DNA of 64,000 bases from Pseudarthrobacter raffinosi (lineage in GTDB: Bacteria; Actinomycetota; Actinomycetes; Actinomycetales; Micrococcaceae): positions 1-64,000 of the forward strand of contig NZ_JAMXBH010000005.1 of the NCBI RefSeq assembly GCF_023913735.1, read 5' to 3'. Positions 30,368 to 39,227 of the stretch are shown in pieces. Each line of letters begins with the position of its first letter. Position 1 is the first letter of the stretch. The notes beneath the pieces were generated by a model. It saw only the letters and a program-made list of their open reading frames with translations. It did no database searches and was not told where the DNA came from. A program made the position numbers and the translations under genes.

Positions 30368-32302
30368 GTGCTCACGAACCTTACCATTTTGCGTCGAAAT
30401 ATTGAATCGACATACTTTGCAGCCGATACCCCACAACAACGCACCAATACCGCAGATTTGTATATTCAAAATCTCCTTCGGACAGCGGTCGCGGTTGCTA
30501 TGTACGCAATTACGGCATCGCATCGCCCTAATGCCTCGCTACCGACCCAGGCATTCGGCTTTCTTATGACGTCACTATGGGAACAGGAGCCCATGATGGG
30601 CTCGATGAATATTTCGCGCCCTACCGATTGGATCGAACATTCCATAGTAACTGTGGGAGCTTTCTCCGAGTCAGCAAACCGAGCAAGTACGGCGGCACGT
30701 GAACGACAGCTATTTCAGGTTCAGTCATTTCTTAACCTGGTTGAGAAGTCCGGAGGTATCCGAGGTCAGGCACTCGAGCAAGTTGCGGCTGATATATCGA
30801 CCACAACAGGTTACGTTGCGTCAACTGAAGCCAGCCGGGCTCGGCTACCATGGGAGGCTCTTGAATTCCTTGCCAACTTTGACGTCCCTAACTTAGCTCC
30901 GCGGGAAGAAAGGAACCAAAATAGAAGGTTTGATTTTCTTGCCTACCTTGAAGCAGATCAGCAGTCCAGCTTGGGAGCGCCCCTGAGATTCAACATCGGA
31001 GATATAACAGTTACCGCTCCAAAAACTTTGCAGGTTTTTCAACTAAGTCAAGCACTCGAAACGGCAGGAACCATCGCGCTCCAAGGCTGGCTTTACAGGA
31101 AAACTCCACCCGCTGAAGAACGGCCGATGCGCCCAGGAACGGCCCAAGACAATTCCGACGGCCCGGCCAATAGGCGCGACACACGGAAGTGGAAAACTGG
31201 CCCTAAACCGCCAACGGTTCACAAACCCATACCGATATCCCCGCCGACTGTACCAACGACGAACGTAGATGAGTTCCGGCCTAAATTGGGTGAAGACGGG
31301 GTTGTCCATCGAATCTGGTACGGCACAAACCGACGAGCCCAAGACCCAGGAAATCATCGACTTGGATTCCTGAACGGCAACGACTCTTCTGATAAGTTGA
31401 ATTACGGGGAGTGTCTGGTAAATATCCCAAAATCTCACAAAATTGGGACCGTGGGACCATCACTAATCAGACGCATACTCAAACCGAGTACCAAACGTGA
31501 AAGATTGACACTCGAAGAAATCATTCCTCACACTAAGCGTGAGCTTTTTCAGTCATCTGTTCGGCTCCAATTTGCTGAGAATGAGCCAGGAAGTAGATCA
31601 GCCTTGGTTTATATTCATGGCTTCAATAATTCTTTTGCGTCTGCCGCGGTGCGGGCGGCTCAATTAGGTTATGATTTAAACTTTGAGGGCCTAACCGCTT
31701 TTTTTAGTTGGCCTTCCCGAGCAAAGGTAAGTCTGCGATCCTACCTTGCAGATCGTAACGCCGCGGAGTCGGCGGCTCAGCACCTTGCCGTGTTCATAGA
31801 AACGCTTTTCGAGGACACTGACCTCGATAAGGTGAACTTTGTCGTACATTCCATGGGTAACCTTGTCGTTGCTCGCGCAATTCAGATACTGAGCACTCGT
31901 TCATCCCCGCACAACATTGAATTTGATGTTCTGATTCTTGCCGCGCCGGATCTGGAGCCGAATCTCTTTACTCAACTTGCTGTCAGCTATCCCACCATTT
32001 CAAGTCATTCCGTTATGTACGTTTCGGATGCCGACCGCGCGTTACAGGCCTCCGCCTTCCTTCAAAAAGGCGTACGAGTGGGTTACGCCCCGCCCATTAC
32101 TGTCCTGCCTGGAATCGATACGATTGAGGTATCCGGCCTTGACCAGTCCTTCATAGGCCACGACTATTACGCAGAATCTAGACCATTACTTCAGGACATA
32201 AAATCGTTGCTGGACGGAAATAGGGATCCGAAGACGAGGGAGGGACTTCGGCAACGTTGTCTGGATGGGCAGTCGGAAATCTATTGGACTTTCGCGCCTT
32301 AG
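30368..32302 (+). CDS. DUF900-type alpha/beta hydrolase with long N-terminal region
   Basis: 644 residues from GTG 30368, which has AGGA seven bases upstream; an in-frame ATG at 30326 has no ribosome site. The C-terminal third is an alpha/beta hydrolase of the DUF900 type: YIHGFNNSF (oxyanion loop), FFSWPSR, VHSMGN (nucleophile elbow), APDLE and a late GHDYYAE with the candidate catalytic histidine. The N-terminal 330 or so residues match nothing I know and include a proline-rich, low-complexity linker. Base composition is clearly lower in GC than the rest of the window (26/60 and 28/60 in two 60-base lines I counted), suggesting transfer. Lying beside a defence locus, it could be a self-standing effector, but no partner gene is evident. 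Lipase or esterase activity is inferred from the motifs; the substrate is unknown. Confidence 0.8.
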   Translation: MLTNLTILRRNIESTYFAADTPQQRTNTADLYIQNLLRTAVAVAMYAITASHRPNASLPTQAFGFLMTSLWEQEPMMGSMNISRPTDWIEHSIVTVGAFSESANRASTAARERQLFQVQSFLNLVEKSGGIRGQALEQVAADISTTTGYVASTEASRARLPWEALEFLANFDVPNLAPREERNQNRRFDFLAYLEADQQSSLGAPLRFNIGDITVTAPKTLQVFQLSQALETAGTIALQGWLYRKTPPAEERPMRPGTAQDNSDGPANRRDTRKWKTGPKPPTVHKPIPISPPTVPTTNVDEFRPKLGEDGVVHRIWYGTNRRAQDPGNHRLGFLNGNDSSDKLNYGECLVNIPKSHKIGTVGPSLIRRILKPSTKRERLTLEEIIPHTKRELFQSSVRLQFAENEPGSRSALVYIHGFNNSFASAAVRAAQLGYDLNFEGLTAFFSWPSRAKVSLRSYLADRNAAESAAQHLAVFIETLFEDTDLDKVNFVVHSMGNLVVARAIQILSTRSSPHNIEFDVLILAAPDLEPNLFTQLAVSYPTISSHSVMYVSDADRALQASAFLQKGVRVGYAPPITVLPGIDTIEVSGLDQSFIGHDYYAESRPLLQDIKSLLDGNRDPKTREGLRQRCLDGQSEIYWTFAP

Positions 32303-32962
32303 CGGCGCACTCCGCTTCCGTGCCCTCCGACACGACCTCACCCTGTCGGGATTCTCACCTGGAACCAACGAGCTCGACGGGCCCAACAACAGTATGGTGC
32401 CGCCCCTAGATGGGCGCTGGAGAACCATGACGTCGCCCGTTCCGTCACCAGCTAATAGCAGTGACGGCTCGGCAACATCCGGGCACGGATGCCCTAGTAG
32501 TTTGCTGGGACTTCCCGGGGCCGCGCACTTCGAAACAGGGCCGGGAGCTCGGGTTGGCCGAGGCCACGTCCCGGGATAGGCCCAGGGTGTTCCCGGGACT
32601 GCGAGCGGAAGACTGACTTTGTGTCGCCGTCAGATTGGGCACCGAACCAGTGATGCTGCCCTCGGAATTGTGCTGCTCCACCCCGAACCGCGGGTCGGAG
32701 CGGCTGGCGCTAGCCACCCCGACCCGGCTAAGTGCTCCGTGGCAAGCAAGGTCGACCAGGGCTACGGCAGCCTCCGCTGCCGGAACATCGGGAACAGCTC
32801 CCGCACCCGAGAGCCACTGTCTCTAGCGACAGATCCACCGCCGAATGCCAGGCCCCAACCCGAAATCGGCATCCACCACCCCCATGGTATCCGCCAAGAT
32901 GCCCGGCCTAAGCCGGACATCTTGGTACACAAGGGCCCAACGAAAGGCCTCCAGCGCCTGAG
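32303..32962. other. Gene-free stretch at the island/chromosome boundary
   Basis: About 660 bases between the hydrolase stop and the permease stop. Several short open frames exist in GC-rich sequence (for example 32445-32717 reverse), but I recognise no protein in them and see no good ribosome sites. It marks the change from lower-GC accessory DNA to GC-rich chromosome. No integrase or direct repeat was found here. Confidence 0.4.
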
Positions 32963-34375
32963 TTAGTCGATGAGCACCGGTTGCTTGGCACCGTCCGAAG
33001 CTTCGATCATGGGTGGAACCTTGCCCGAGCGGTGGTGGAGCCAGTTGGCCACCGCCAGAAGCGCTACGAGTGCGAACGTGCTCAGGAGCTGGGGACGGGA
33101 ATCCTCGCCGATGAAGCCCACTGTGAAGATCGCCGCGAGGATGAGGAGACCCATGCCCGTGAGCCAGGGGAAGCCGGGCATCCGCAGGGGAAGCACGGTT
33201 CCCTCGCGGTCGGCGCGGAGGCGCAGCGCGAGCTGGGCGAGGAGCGCGGACGTCCACACCAGCAGGCAGGTCGAACCCACGATATTGAGCAGGACGGGGA
33301 GGACCTTCTCGGGGAAAGCCAACTCCAGCACAACCGTGACAACGCCGAAAGCGACGCTGGCCAGGACTGCGACAACAGGTACTTGGGCCTTGGACACAGA
33401 AGCAAGTAGACGCGGCGCTTCACCCCGCTCGGCGAGGGAGAACGCCATCCGGGAGGCACCGTAGAGGTTGGCGTTGAGGGCGGAGAGCAGCGCTGCGACG
33501 GCCACCAGGGTGATGGCGGTGGCTGCGCCGGGCATGCCGGCGGCCTCCAACACCGCGGCGAACGGGCTCTTCAGCCCTGCCGAACCTACGGGAACCACCG
33601 CCGCGATAACGAAGATCGCACCGATGTAGAAGACCAGGATGCGCCACAGCACCGTGCGGACTGCTGTCCGCACGCTGCGTGCCGGTTCCGCGGTCTCAGC
33701 TGCCGCCACGGACACGATCTCGGTGCCGCCGAACGCGAATGCCACCACGAAGAGTGCCGTGGCGATCCCGGCGAAGCCATCGGGCGCGAATCCGTCGCCG
33801 GTGAAGTTGGCCAGGCCCGGCGACTGCACGCCCGGCAGCCAGCCGAAGAGCAGGGCGGCGCCCACCAGGAGGAACCCGACGATAGCTGCCACCTTGAGCA
33901 GGGCGAACCAGAACTCGAACTCACCGAAGTTCTTCACACTGGTGAGGTTCACAGCGGTGAGCACCACGATGAACACGAAGGCCATGAGCCACACCGGGAG
34001 GGCGGGGAAGATGGTGGACAGCAGGCCTGCCGCACCGAGCGCTTCGGCCGCGATGACAATCACGAGCTGCAGCCACCACAGCCAGCCCACCGTGGCACCG
34101 GCAACGGGCCCGTAGGCCTTGGCGGTATAGACGGAGAAGGCACCGCTGTCCGGATTGGCGGCGGCCATCTCGCCGAGGGCCCACATCACCAGGATGATGA
34201 GGGTGCCGGCCACGAGGTAGGAGATCAGCACGGCCGGCCCGGCGGCCTGGATGCCGGCGCCGGAGCCGATGAAGAGGCCCGCGCCGATGGCGCTTCCGAG
34301 CCCCATCATGGTGAGCTGGCGGGGTTTGAGTGCCGCGCCCAGTGCGCGGCCAGACGTCTTTGTCTGTTGTTCCAT
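32963..34375 (-). CDS. APC-family amino acid permease
   Basis: 470-residue integral membrane protein with the APC signature at its N-terminus (GLGSAIGAGLFIGSG, about 26-40) and roughly twelve hydrophobic segments. GTEIVSVAAAE in the middle is typical of the amino acid transporter (AAT) group. The open frame extends upstream to 34585, but that extension is soluble, basic and unlike the family. ATG 34375 (MEQQTKTSG) has AGAGGA eight bases upstream and is the better start. It lies 55 bases downstream of the aminotransferase gene on the same strand, so the two probably form an operon for uptake and transamination of an amino acid. Substrate specificity cannot be read from the sequence; aromatic or histidine-type amino acids are suggested only by the neighbours. 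Confidence 0.9.
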   Translation of the reverse strand: MEQQTKTSGRALGAALKPRQLTMMGLGSAIGAGLFIGSGAGIQAAGPAVLISYLVAGTLIILVMWALGEMAAANPDSGAFSVYTAKAYGPVAGATVGWLWWLQLVIVIAAEALGAAGLLSTIFPALPVWLMAFVFIVVLTAVNLTSVKNFGEFEFWFALLKVAAIVGFLLVGAALLFGWLPGVQSPGLANFTGDGFAPDGFAGIATALFVVAFAFGGTEIVSVAAAETAEPARSVRTAVRTVLWRILVFYIGAIFVIAAVVPVGSAGLKSPFAAVLEAAGMPGAATAITLVAVAALLSALNANLYGASRMAFSLAERGEAPRLLASVSKAQVPVVAVLASVAFGVVTVVLELAFPEKVLPVLLNIVGSTCLLVWTSALLAQLALRLRADREGTVLPLRMPGFPWLTGMGLLILAAIFTVGFIGEDSRPQLLSTFALVALLAVANWLHHRSGKVPPMIEASDGAKQPVLID

Positions 34376-34430
34376 GGGGAGTCCTCTGGTTTGTAGGTGG
34401 AACGGATTGAATTTCAGGTCAGTCGATTTG

Positions 34431-35528
34431 TCAGGCAGCGTGGGCTTCGAGCAGCCGGAGCACGCGGTCGTTCGAGGCGGGATCGGCAACGGTGATCCGC
34501 ACGCCGTCGCCCTGGTACGCCCGGACCAGGATGCTGGCGCTGTCGAACGCGTCCACCAGCCTCGCGCAGAGATCGTCATCCGCACGGATCCACAGGAAAT
34601 TGCCCTGGCTCGGCTGCAGGTTCCAGCCCCGGGCTTCGAGCTGCGCGGCCATGCGGCCGCGCTCCTGCTTGACCTCGGCCACCCTGGCTTCCATCTCCTC
34701 CCCGGCGTCCAGCGAAGCGATGGCCGCCTTCTGGGCCAGCGCGCTCACGGAGAAGGGAAGGGCGGTCCGGCGCAGTCCCTCGGCGATGGCCGGCGCCGCC
34801 ACGGCGTATCCCACGCGCAGGCCGGCGAGTCCGTAGGCCTTCGAGAAGGTGCGCAGGATGCCGACGTTCGGGTACTGGCGGTAGAGGGCCAGGGAATCGG
34901 GGCCGCTGCCCGCTTCGGCGTATTCCACATAGGCCTCATCGATCACCACGAGGATGTCGGAGCGGACAGTTCGCAGGAAGGCCTCGATGCGTTCGTGGCT
35001 GATCGGCACGCCCGTCGGATTGTTGGGGGTGCAGAGCAGGATCACCTTGGTGCGGGCAGTGACGGCTGCCGCCATGGCATCGAGGTCGTGGCCCTCAGCG
35101 CCGTCCAGCGGGATGCGGACCGGCCGCGCGCCTGCCAGCTCAACCAGGATGGGGTAGGCCTCGAAGGAGCGCCACGCGAAGATCACCTCATCGCCGGCGT
35201 CGCACAGTCCGGTGATGATCTGCTGGAGGACGCCGACGCTGCCCGGTCCCACCGCAATCTCCCCCGCGGTGACGCCGAAGTGGCGCGCAATCCTTTCGCG
35301 GAGCTCGACGGCGGCCGAGTCAGGGTAGCGGTTCATGGTGCCGGCCGCTTCGGCCACCGCAGCGGCAGCAGCGGGCAGTGGCTCGTAGTGGCTTTCGTTG
35401 CTGGCGAGGGCTGCGATGTCCATGCCGGCGCTGCGCCGGCCCGGGACGTAGGGCGGGAGGCCGGCCACCGCGCCGCGAACGGTGGGAAGTGCGGTTTCCG
35501 GTGCAGTCAGGAGCTGATCACGGGTCAT
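34431..35528 (-). CDS. HisC/Pat-like PLP aminotransferase
   Basis: 365-residue fold-type I aminotransferase. ASNESHYEP (42-50), NNPTG (169-173), DEAY (197-200) and SKAYGLAGLR with PLP lysine K230 match histidinol-phosphate or aromatic amino acid aminotransferases. It is alone rather than in a his operon. It is followed by a permease and is divergent from an Lrp/AsnC regulator and a ThDP-dependent enzyme. That context favours catabolic or aromatic amino acid transamination (Pat-like) over histidine biosynthesis. The first step of an Ehrlich-type route, with the 2-oxo acid passed to the 36246-37919 enzyme, is an inference. The 93-base divergent region to the regulator is likely where regulation occurs. 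Confidence 0.88.
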   Translation of the reverse strand: MTRDQLLTAPETALPTVRGAVAGLPPYVPGRRSAGMDIAALASNESHYEPLPAAAAAVAEAAGTMNRYPDSAAVELRERIARHFGVTAGEIAVGPGSVGVLQQIITGLCDAGDEVIFAWRSFEAYPILVELAGARPVRIPLDGAEGHDLDAMAAAVTARTKVILLCTPNNPTGVPISHERIEAFLRTVRSDILVVIDEAYVEYAEAGSGPDSLALYRQYPNVGILRTFSKAYGLAGLRVGYAVAAPAIAEGLRRTALPFSVSALAQKAAIASLDAGEEMEARVAEVKQERGRMAAQLEARGWNLQPSQGNFLWIRADDDLCARLVDAFDSASILVRAYQGDGVRITVADPASNDRVLRLLEAHAA

Positions 35529-35621
35529 GAGGACCGATCATGGTTGTGACCCTGCCCACATTGCAAGATACCCTCAACGCATTGGGACTTCTGCTCAACT
35601 TCTACTGACTGTGGTGAAAAT

Positions 35622-36125
35622 ATGACCATCCAGAACTCTCGCACTCTGGATTCCCTCGACGGCAGGATCATCCTGGCCCTAGACAAGGACCCGGAAGCCA
35701 GCGCCCTGGCACTCTCGCGGACGCTCGGCGTCGCACGGAATACGGTCCACGCCAGGCTGGCACGGCTCGAGCGCAGCGGCGCCCTCCGCTCCTTCAGCCG
35801 GAGACTGGATCCCGCCGCGCTTGGCTATGACCTCATGGCTTTCCTCTCACTGTCCATCAGCCAGACCCGGACAGGTGCGGTGGAAGACGGGCTCGCCGCG
35901 ATTCCGGAGGTCATCGAGGTGCACGCCACCACCGGGGACGCGGACCTCATGGCCAAGGTGGTGGCACGCAGTACGGCCGATCTCTACCGCATCACCAACC
36001 AGATCCTGGAAATCGAGGGGATCCAACGGACCAGCACGGCCATTTCCGTGCTGGAACTCATGCCGCCCCGCTACGACGGCCTCCTGAGCCGGCTCTCGGA
36101 GCAGGAATCCCGCCCTTCGACCTAA
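35622..36125 (+). CDS. Lrp/AsnC-family transcriptional regulator
   Basis: 167 residues: an N-terminal helix-turn-helix (about 12-60, LDSLDGRIILAL then SRTLGVARNTVHARLARLERSG) followed by an AsnC/RAM ligand-binding domain (about 70-150). These proteins typically sense an amino acid and control adjacent transport and catabolic genes. It is divergent from the aminotransferase-permease operon and 120 bases upstream of a ThDP enzyme, so it likely controls both directions. The 93-base divergent region is AT-richer than its surroundings, as expected for an Lrp target, but I could not define an exact operator. Confidence 0.92.
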   Translation: MTIQNSRTLDSLDGRIILALDKDPEASALALSRTLGVARNTVHARLARLERSGALRSFSRRLDPAALGYDLMAFLSLSISQTRTGAVEDGLAAIPEVIEVHATTGDADLMAKVVARSTADLYRITNQILEIEGIQRTSTAISVLELMPPRYDGLLSRLSEQESRPST

Positions 36126-36245
36126 GTGCGGGTGATGCACGCCACAAGTGCGCAAATTTTCACTTCTGGCTGCCTTCTATTGCCAAATATCCCAATCGAA
36201 CTCGACTCTCTTGCCTATCTGTTGACCAGCGCACAAGATTCCTGC

Positions 36246-37919
36246 ATGACTTCACTTACCGTCTCCGGCCGCGTGGCACAGGTTCTCAGCAGCTATCTCA
36301 GCGATGTGTTCGGCGTTATGGGCAACGGAAACGTCTACTTCCTGGACGCCGCGGAAAAGCTGGGCCTCCGATTCTCCCCCGTCCGCCATGAAGGCGCCGC
36401 CATCGCCGCGGCCGACGCCTACTACCGAACGTCAGGACGTCTCGCAGCGGGCACCACCACCTACGGCCCCGGCTACACCAATGCACTCACCGCCCTCGCG
36501 GAGGCGGTCCAGGCACAAATCCCCGTCGTGCTGGTCACCGGGGACGCTCCGAGCACTGGCGCCCGGCCCCAGGACGTGGACCAGGCGGCAATCGCGGCGG
36601 GCCTCGGCGCGGCGACCTTCACCGTCACCCGCGAAGCCGCGGGCTCCATCACGCGGCAGGCAGTGGAGTACGCACTGACCAAGCGGACCGCCGTCGTGAT
36701 TGCCATCCCCTACGACCTCGCGGCACTCGAGGCAGCGGACGAAGAGCTTTCCGAGCCGCCGGCACCGGCGGTGAGTGACGACGTCGACGGCGGCCTTGGG
36801 CAGGTAGCCCGCCTGCTCGCAGGGGCGAAACGGCCGCTGATCCTCGCCGGCCGCGGTGCGCATCTCGCCGGAGCCGGTCCGGAGCTCCGCGAGCTCGCCG
36901 ACCGCCTCGGCGCACTGACCGCCGGAACCGCCCTGGCGCTCAACCTCCTCAAAGGCGAGGGGTACCTGGGCGTCGCGGGCGGTTTCGGCACCGACACCGC
37001 GGCCGGGCTCATGGGTGGGGCCGACGTGGTCCTCGTGGCCGGGGCAAGCCTGAGCCCCTTCACCATGCGGTTCGGGCACCTGCTCGGCCCGGACAGCACC
37101 GTCATCCAGATCGATGCCGCCCTGCAGCCGACGCACCCCCGGGTGGATACGTTCGTCAGCGCGGACGTGAAGTCTGCTGCGGGACACATCCTGAGGATGC
37201 TGGATGGCCTGGCCTCGCCGGACCCCAGCCGCGCAGAAGGCTGGCGCGCGGAAGCCCGCAACCGCCTGGCCGAAGGACCGGCCCACCACCCAGGCTCCGA
37301 CGAGACCCCGGACGGCCGGCTGGACCCGCGCTCCCTGGCCACAGCATTGGACGCCGTGCTGCCGGAGCGCCGCACGGTGGTCCAGGACGGCGGGCACTTC
37401 GTCGGCTGGGCACCCATGTACTGGCGCATCCCCAGGCCCCAGGACCTGGTCATGGTGGGGACCGCCTACCAGGCCATCGGGCTCGGCCTTGCCAGCGCCG
37501 TCGGGGCAGCCCGCGCAGTGGACGACGGCCGCACCCTGGTGCTGGCCTCCGGCGACGGCGGTTTCCTGATGGGCCTGTCCGATCTCGAATCGCTCATTGG
37601 TGCGGCAAGCAGCGCCGTCGTCGTGATCTACAACGATGCCGCCTACGGAGCCGAAATCCACCAGTACGGCTCCCAGGGTCTGACCGAAAAGCCCATGCTG
37701 ATCCCCGAGGTGGACTTCAGCGGCATCGCCCGCGCGCTCGGTGCCGAGTCGGCGATCATCCACTCACTGGCGGACCTTGCCGCACTCACGGATTGGATCG
37801 ATGCCGGCGCCAAGGGAACCTTCGTGGCCGACTGCCGCATCACGTCGAGCGTCCGGGCCCCATGGCTGAGCGAATGGATGGAGGCCTCGAGGGCGGCGAA
37901 GGCGGCAGTGGCGGGCTAA
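36246..37919 (+). CDS. ThDP-dependent 2-oxo acid decarboxylase/synthase-like enzyme
   Basis: 557-residue thiamine diphosphate enzyme of the acetolactate synthase/decarboxylase superfamily. The N-terminal domain carries the activating glutamate in RHEGAA (E49). The cofactor motif is GDG (436-438) and ends NDAAYG (463-468), with D where many members have a second N. The upstream open frame to 36126 is poorly coding; ATG 36246 (MTSLTVSGRV) matches the usual family start. No regulatory subunit gene (ilvN) is nearby, and the context is aminotransferase, permease and Lrp regulator. I therefore favour decarboxylation of an amino-acid-derived 2-oxo acid over branched-chain amino acid synthesis. The substrate is unknown. 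A strong hairpin terminator follows 18 bases after the stop. Confidence 0.85.
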   Translation: MTSLTVSGRVAQVLSSYLSDVFGVMGNGNVYFLDAAEKLGLRFSPVRHEGAAIAAADAYYRTSGRLAAGTTTYGPGYTNALTALAEAVQAQIPVVLVTGDAPSTGARPQDVDQAAIAAGLGAATFTVTREAAGSITRQAVEYALTKRTAVVIAIPYDLAALEAADEELSEPPAPAVSDDVDGGLGQVARLLAGAKRPLILAGRGAHLAGAGPELRELADRLGALTAGTALALNLLKGEGYLGVAGGFGTDTAAGLMGGADVVLVAGASLSPFTMRFGHLLGPDSTVIQIDAALQPTHPRVDTFVSADVKSAAGHILRMLDGLASPDPSRAEGWRAEARNRLAEGPAHHPGSDETPDGRLDPRSLATALDAVLPERRTVVQDGGHFVGWAPMYWRIPRPQDLVMVGTAYQAIGLGLASAVGAARAVDDGRTLVLASGDGGFLMGLSDLESLIGAASSAVVVIYNDAAYGAEIHQYGSQGLTEKPMLIPEVDFSGIARALGAESAIIHSLADLAALTDWIDAGAKGTFVADCRITSSVRAPWLSEWMEASRAAKAAVAG

Positions 37920-37937
37920 CTGCCCGGATGGCACGAA

Positions 37938-37982
37938 AAAGGAGGCCGATGACGACACCCAGTGTCGCCGTCGGCCTCCTTT
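37938..37982. terminator. Shared intrinsic terminator
   Basis: A long stem, with outer arms 37938-37949 and 37971-37982 and an inner GACAC/GTGTC pairing, is flanked by A-rich sequence on the left and TTT on the right. It lies between the convergent stops of the ThDP enzyme (37919) and the GSYVT-repeat gene (38023) and can serve both strands. Confidence 0.85.
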
Positions 37983-38022
37983 GATGCCCGGCGGTGGTGC
38001 TATCCCCGCAGGGCGCTGGACC

Positions 38023-38310
38023 CTAGGCCGCCGTCGGAAGCGTTACGTAGCTGCCCTCGATGACGCTGGCGGCAACAACGGGAGTGCCGTCCACTGTGAC
38101 ATAGCTGCCACGGGTGCTGGGGGGCAGGTTTCGGGCACCGGCGACGGTGACATAGCTGCCCTCGACGCCGGCGGGGACGCTGCCGGCGGGGAGAGTCACG
38201 TAGCTGCCGCCGCGTACTGCGGTGTCAGCGACAGTGATCCCGGTAGCGGTCTTGAGGGTGGTTTCGGTGGTGGATGAGGATGTTGCGGGGCGTTGGGTCA
38301 GCAATGTCAT
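38023..38310 (-). CDS. Small protein with four GSYVT repeats
   Basis: 95 residues from ATG 38310, which has AGGAGA five bases upstream. An upstream in-frame ATG at 38364 lacks this. The first 35 residues are Thr/Ser-rich (MTLLTQRPATSSSTTETT). The rest contains four copies of GSYVT, followed by L/V and a short hydrophobic stretch: GSYVTLPAG, GSYVTVAG, GSYVTVDG and GSYVTLPTA. They are spaced 15-19 residues apart. There is no signal peptide, membrane segment or cysteine. I do not recognise a characterised family. Leader plus repeated core is the layout of a multi-core ribosomal peptide precursor, but no modifying enzyme, protease or transporter is adjacent, so a repeat-type structural or binding protein is equally possible. 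It shares a terminator with the ThDP gene. Confidence 0.75.
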   Translation of the reverse strand: MTLLTQRPATSSSTTETTLKTATGITVADTAVRGGSYVTLPAGSVPAGVEGSYVTVAGARNLPPSTRGSYVTVDGTPVVAASVIEGSYVTLPTAA

Positions 38311-38586
38311 GGGTTCTCCTTGGCGTTTCAGGATGAGGGCCATTCGGGTTCTTGTGCCGCTCAAGCAGGAGGGCGGTTGCGCGTTGTGTCGCTTGCCCCG
38401 CTGGCCCGGGTATGTTCACCGGTGCGGCACTCGAGGGCTATGATGGCCTGTACCTAACTTTACGTCTTATCGTGAGCTACTCAAAATAACGTGGGAAGGC
38501 TCACGTTTACGCAAGGCGGCTGTTCGCCATCCGATGCGGGGACTAGTCTGATCCGCATCAACGTCCACCGCCGTCAAGGAGCCGTC

Positions 38587-38904
38587 ATGGCCGGGTTTGT
38601 GCAGATCATCGAATTCAAGACGTCCCGTATCAAGGAGATTGAAGAACTGGGCCGTCCCTCAAGAACCGAGGGGAGCGCTCCGGCCACGTTCCGCCGGATT
38701 GTTGCCACGGCGGACAGGGACCACCCGGGCACCTACTTCACCATCGTCGACTTCGAATCCTTTGAGTCGGCGATGGAGAACTCCGGCCGGCCGGAAACGG
38801 CGGAGTTCGCTGCCAAAATGGCGGAACTGTGCGACGGACCCGTGATCTTCCACAATCTGGATGTCATGTGGGAGGACACCGGAGACGGCGCGGATAAGGG
38901 CTAG
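38587..38904 (+). CDS. Small alpha/beta-barrel-like hypothetical protein
   Basis: 105 residues from ATG 38587 with AAGGAG six bases upstream; the frame stays open upstream to 38491 without a better start. The sequence (MAGFVQIIEFKT, TFRRIVATADRDHPGTYFTIVDFESFESAMENS, GPVIFHNLDVMWED) has the strand-helix-strand pattern of dimeric alpha/beta barrel or ABM-like proteins, and the GTYFTIVDF segment is typical of that group. No catalytic residue can be assigned. It is monocistronic. I would call it a conserved hypothetical, with a weak lean to the ABM-like fold. Confidence 0.75.
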   Translation: MAGFVQIIEFKTSRIKEIEELGRPSRTEGSAPATFRRIVATADRDHPGTYFTIVDFESFESAMENSGRPETAEFAAKMAELCDGPVIFHNLDVMWEDTGDGADKG

Positions 38905-38984
38905 GAGCCTGGCGCCGCCGTCGTACCTCGCTAAGGCCCCGGAGGCATCATGGCTTCGGACAGCGAAAAGCCCCGGCACATTTG

Positions 38985-39180
38985 AACTGTTCCCGGGATC
39001 ATTGCCGTAGCTATTCTTGGAGCCGATCTGGCCGTCCTGGCCTTGATGACGTGCTCTACCTTGTCGGCCTGGGCCGCTTCCCGGCCTGCAACTTCTGCCT
39101 CATCCTTGGTGCCGTAGTCAACACCGAAAGCACGGCCAGTGCCTGCATGAGTACTACGACCAAAAGGGAGTTGATACTGG
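38985..39180 (-). pseudogene. DUF2188-like gene remnant with frameshift
   Basis: On the reverse strand, DYGTKDEAEVAGREAAQADKV reads as the centre of a DUF2188 domain and ends with EHVIK. One frame over, the sequence continues as GQDGQIGSKNSYGNDPGN, the usual DUF2188 ending. A single base missing at AAGGCCAGG (about 39032) explains the switch. No clear start codon or ribosome site is present on the N-terminal side. It is best read as a decayed or mis-sequenced small gene. Confidence 0.5.
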
Positions 39181-39227
39181 TGAGGCCAACCCCATCCCGG
39201 TGGGGAATCGAGTACTACAGTGGATGC

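Noticed and set aside
34431..35528. Histidine biosynthesis gene hisC
   Set aside because: No his operon genes adjoin it; the sequence cannot separate HisC from Pat-type aromatic aminotransferases, so no symbol was given.
36432..37763. 443-codon reverse frame opposite the ThDP enzyme
   Set aside because: It is an antisense shadow of a gene with a clear cofactor motif; no domain or ribosome site.
36246..37919. Acetolactate synthase large subunit (ilvB)
   Set aside because: No regulatory subunit or other ilv gene nearby, and the setting (aminotransferase, permease, Lrp regulator) points to a 2-oxo acid decarboxylase-type role.
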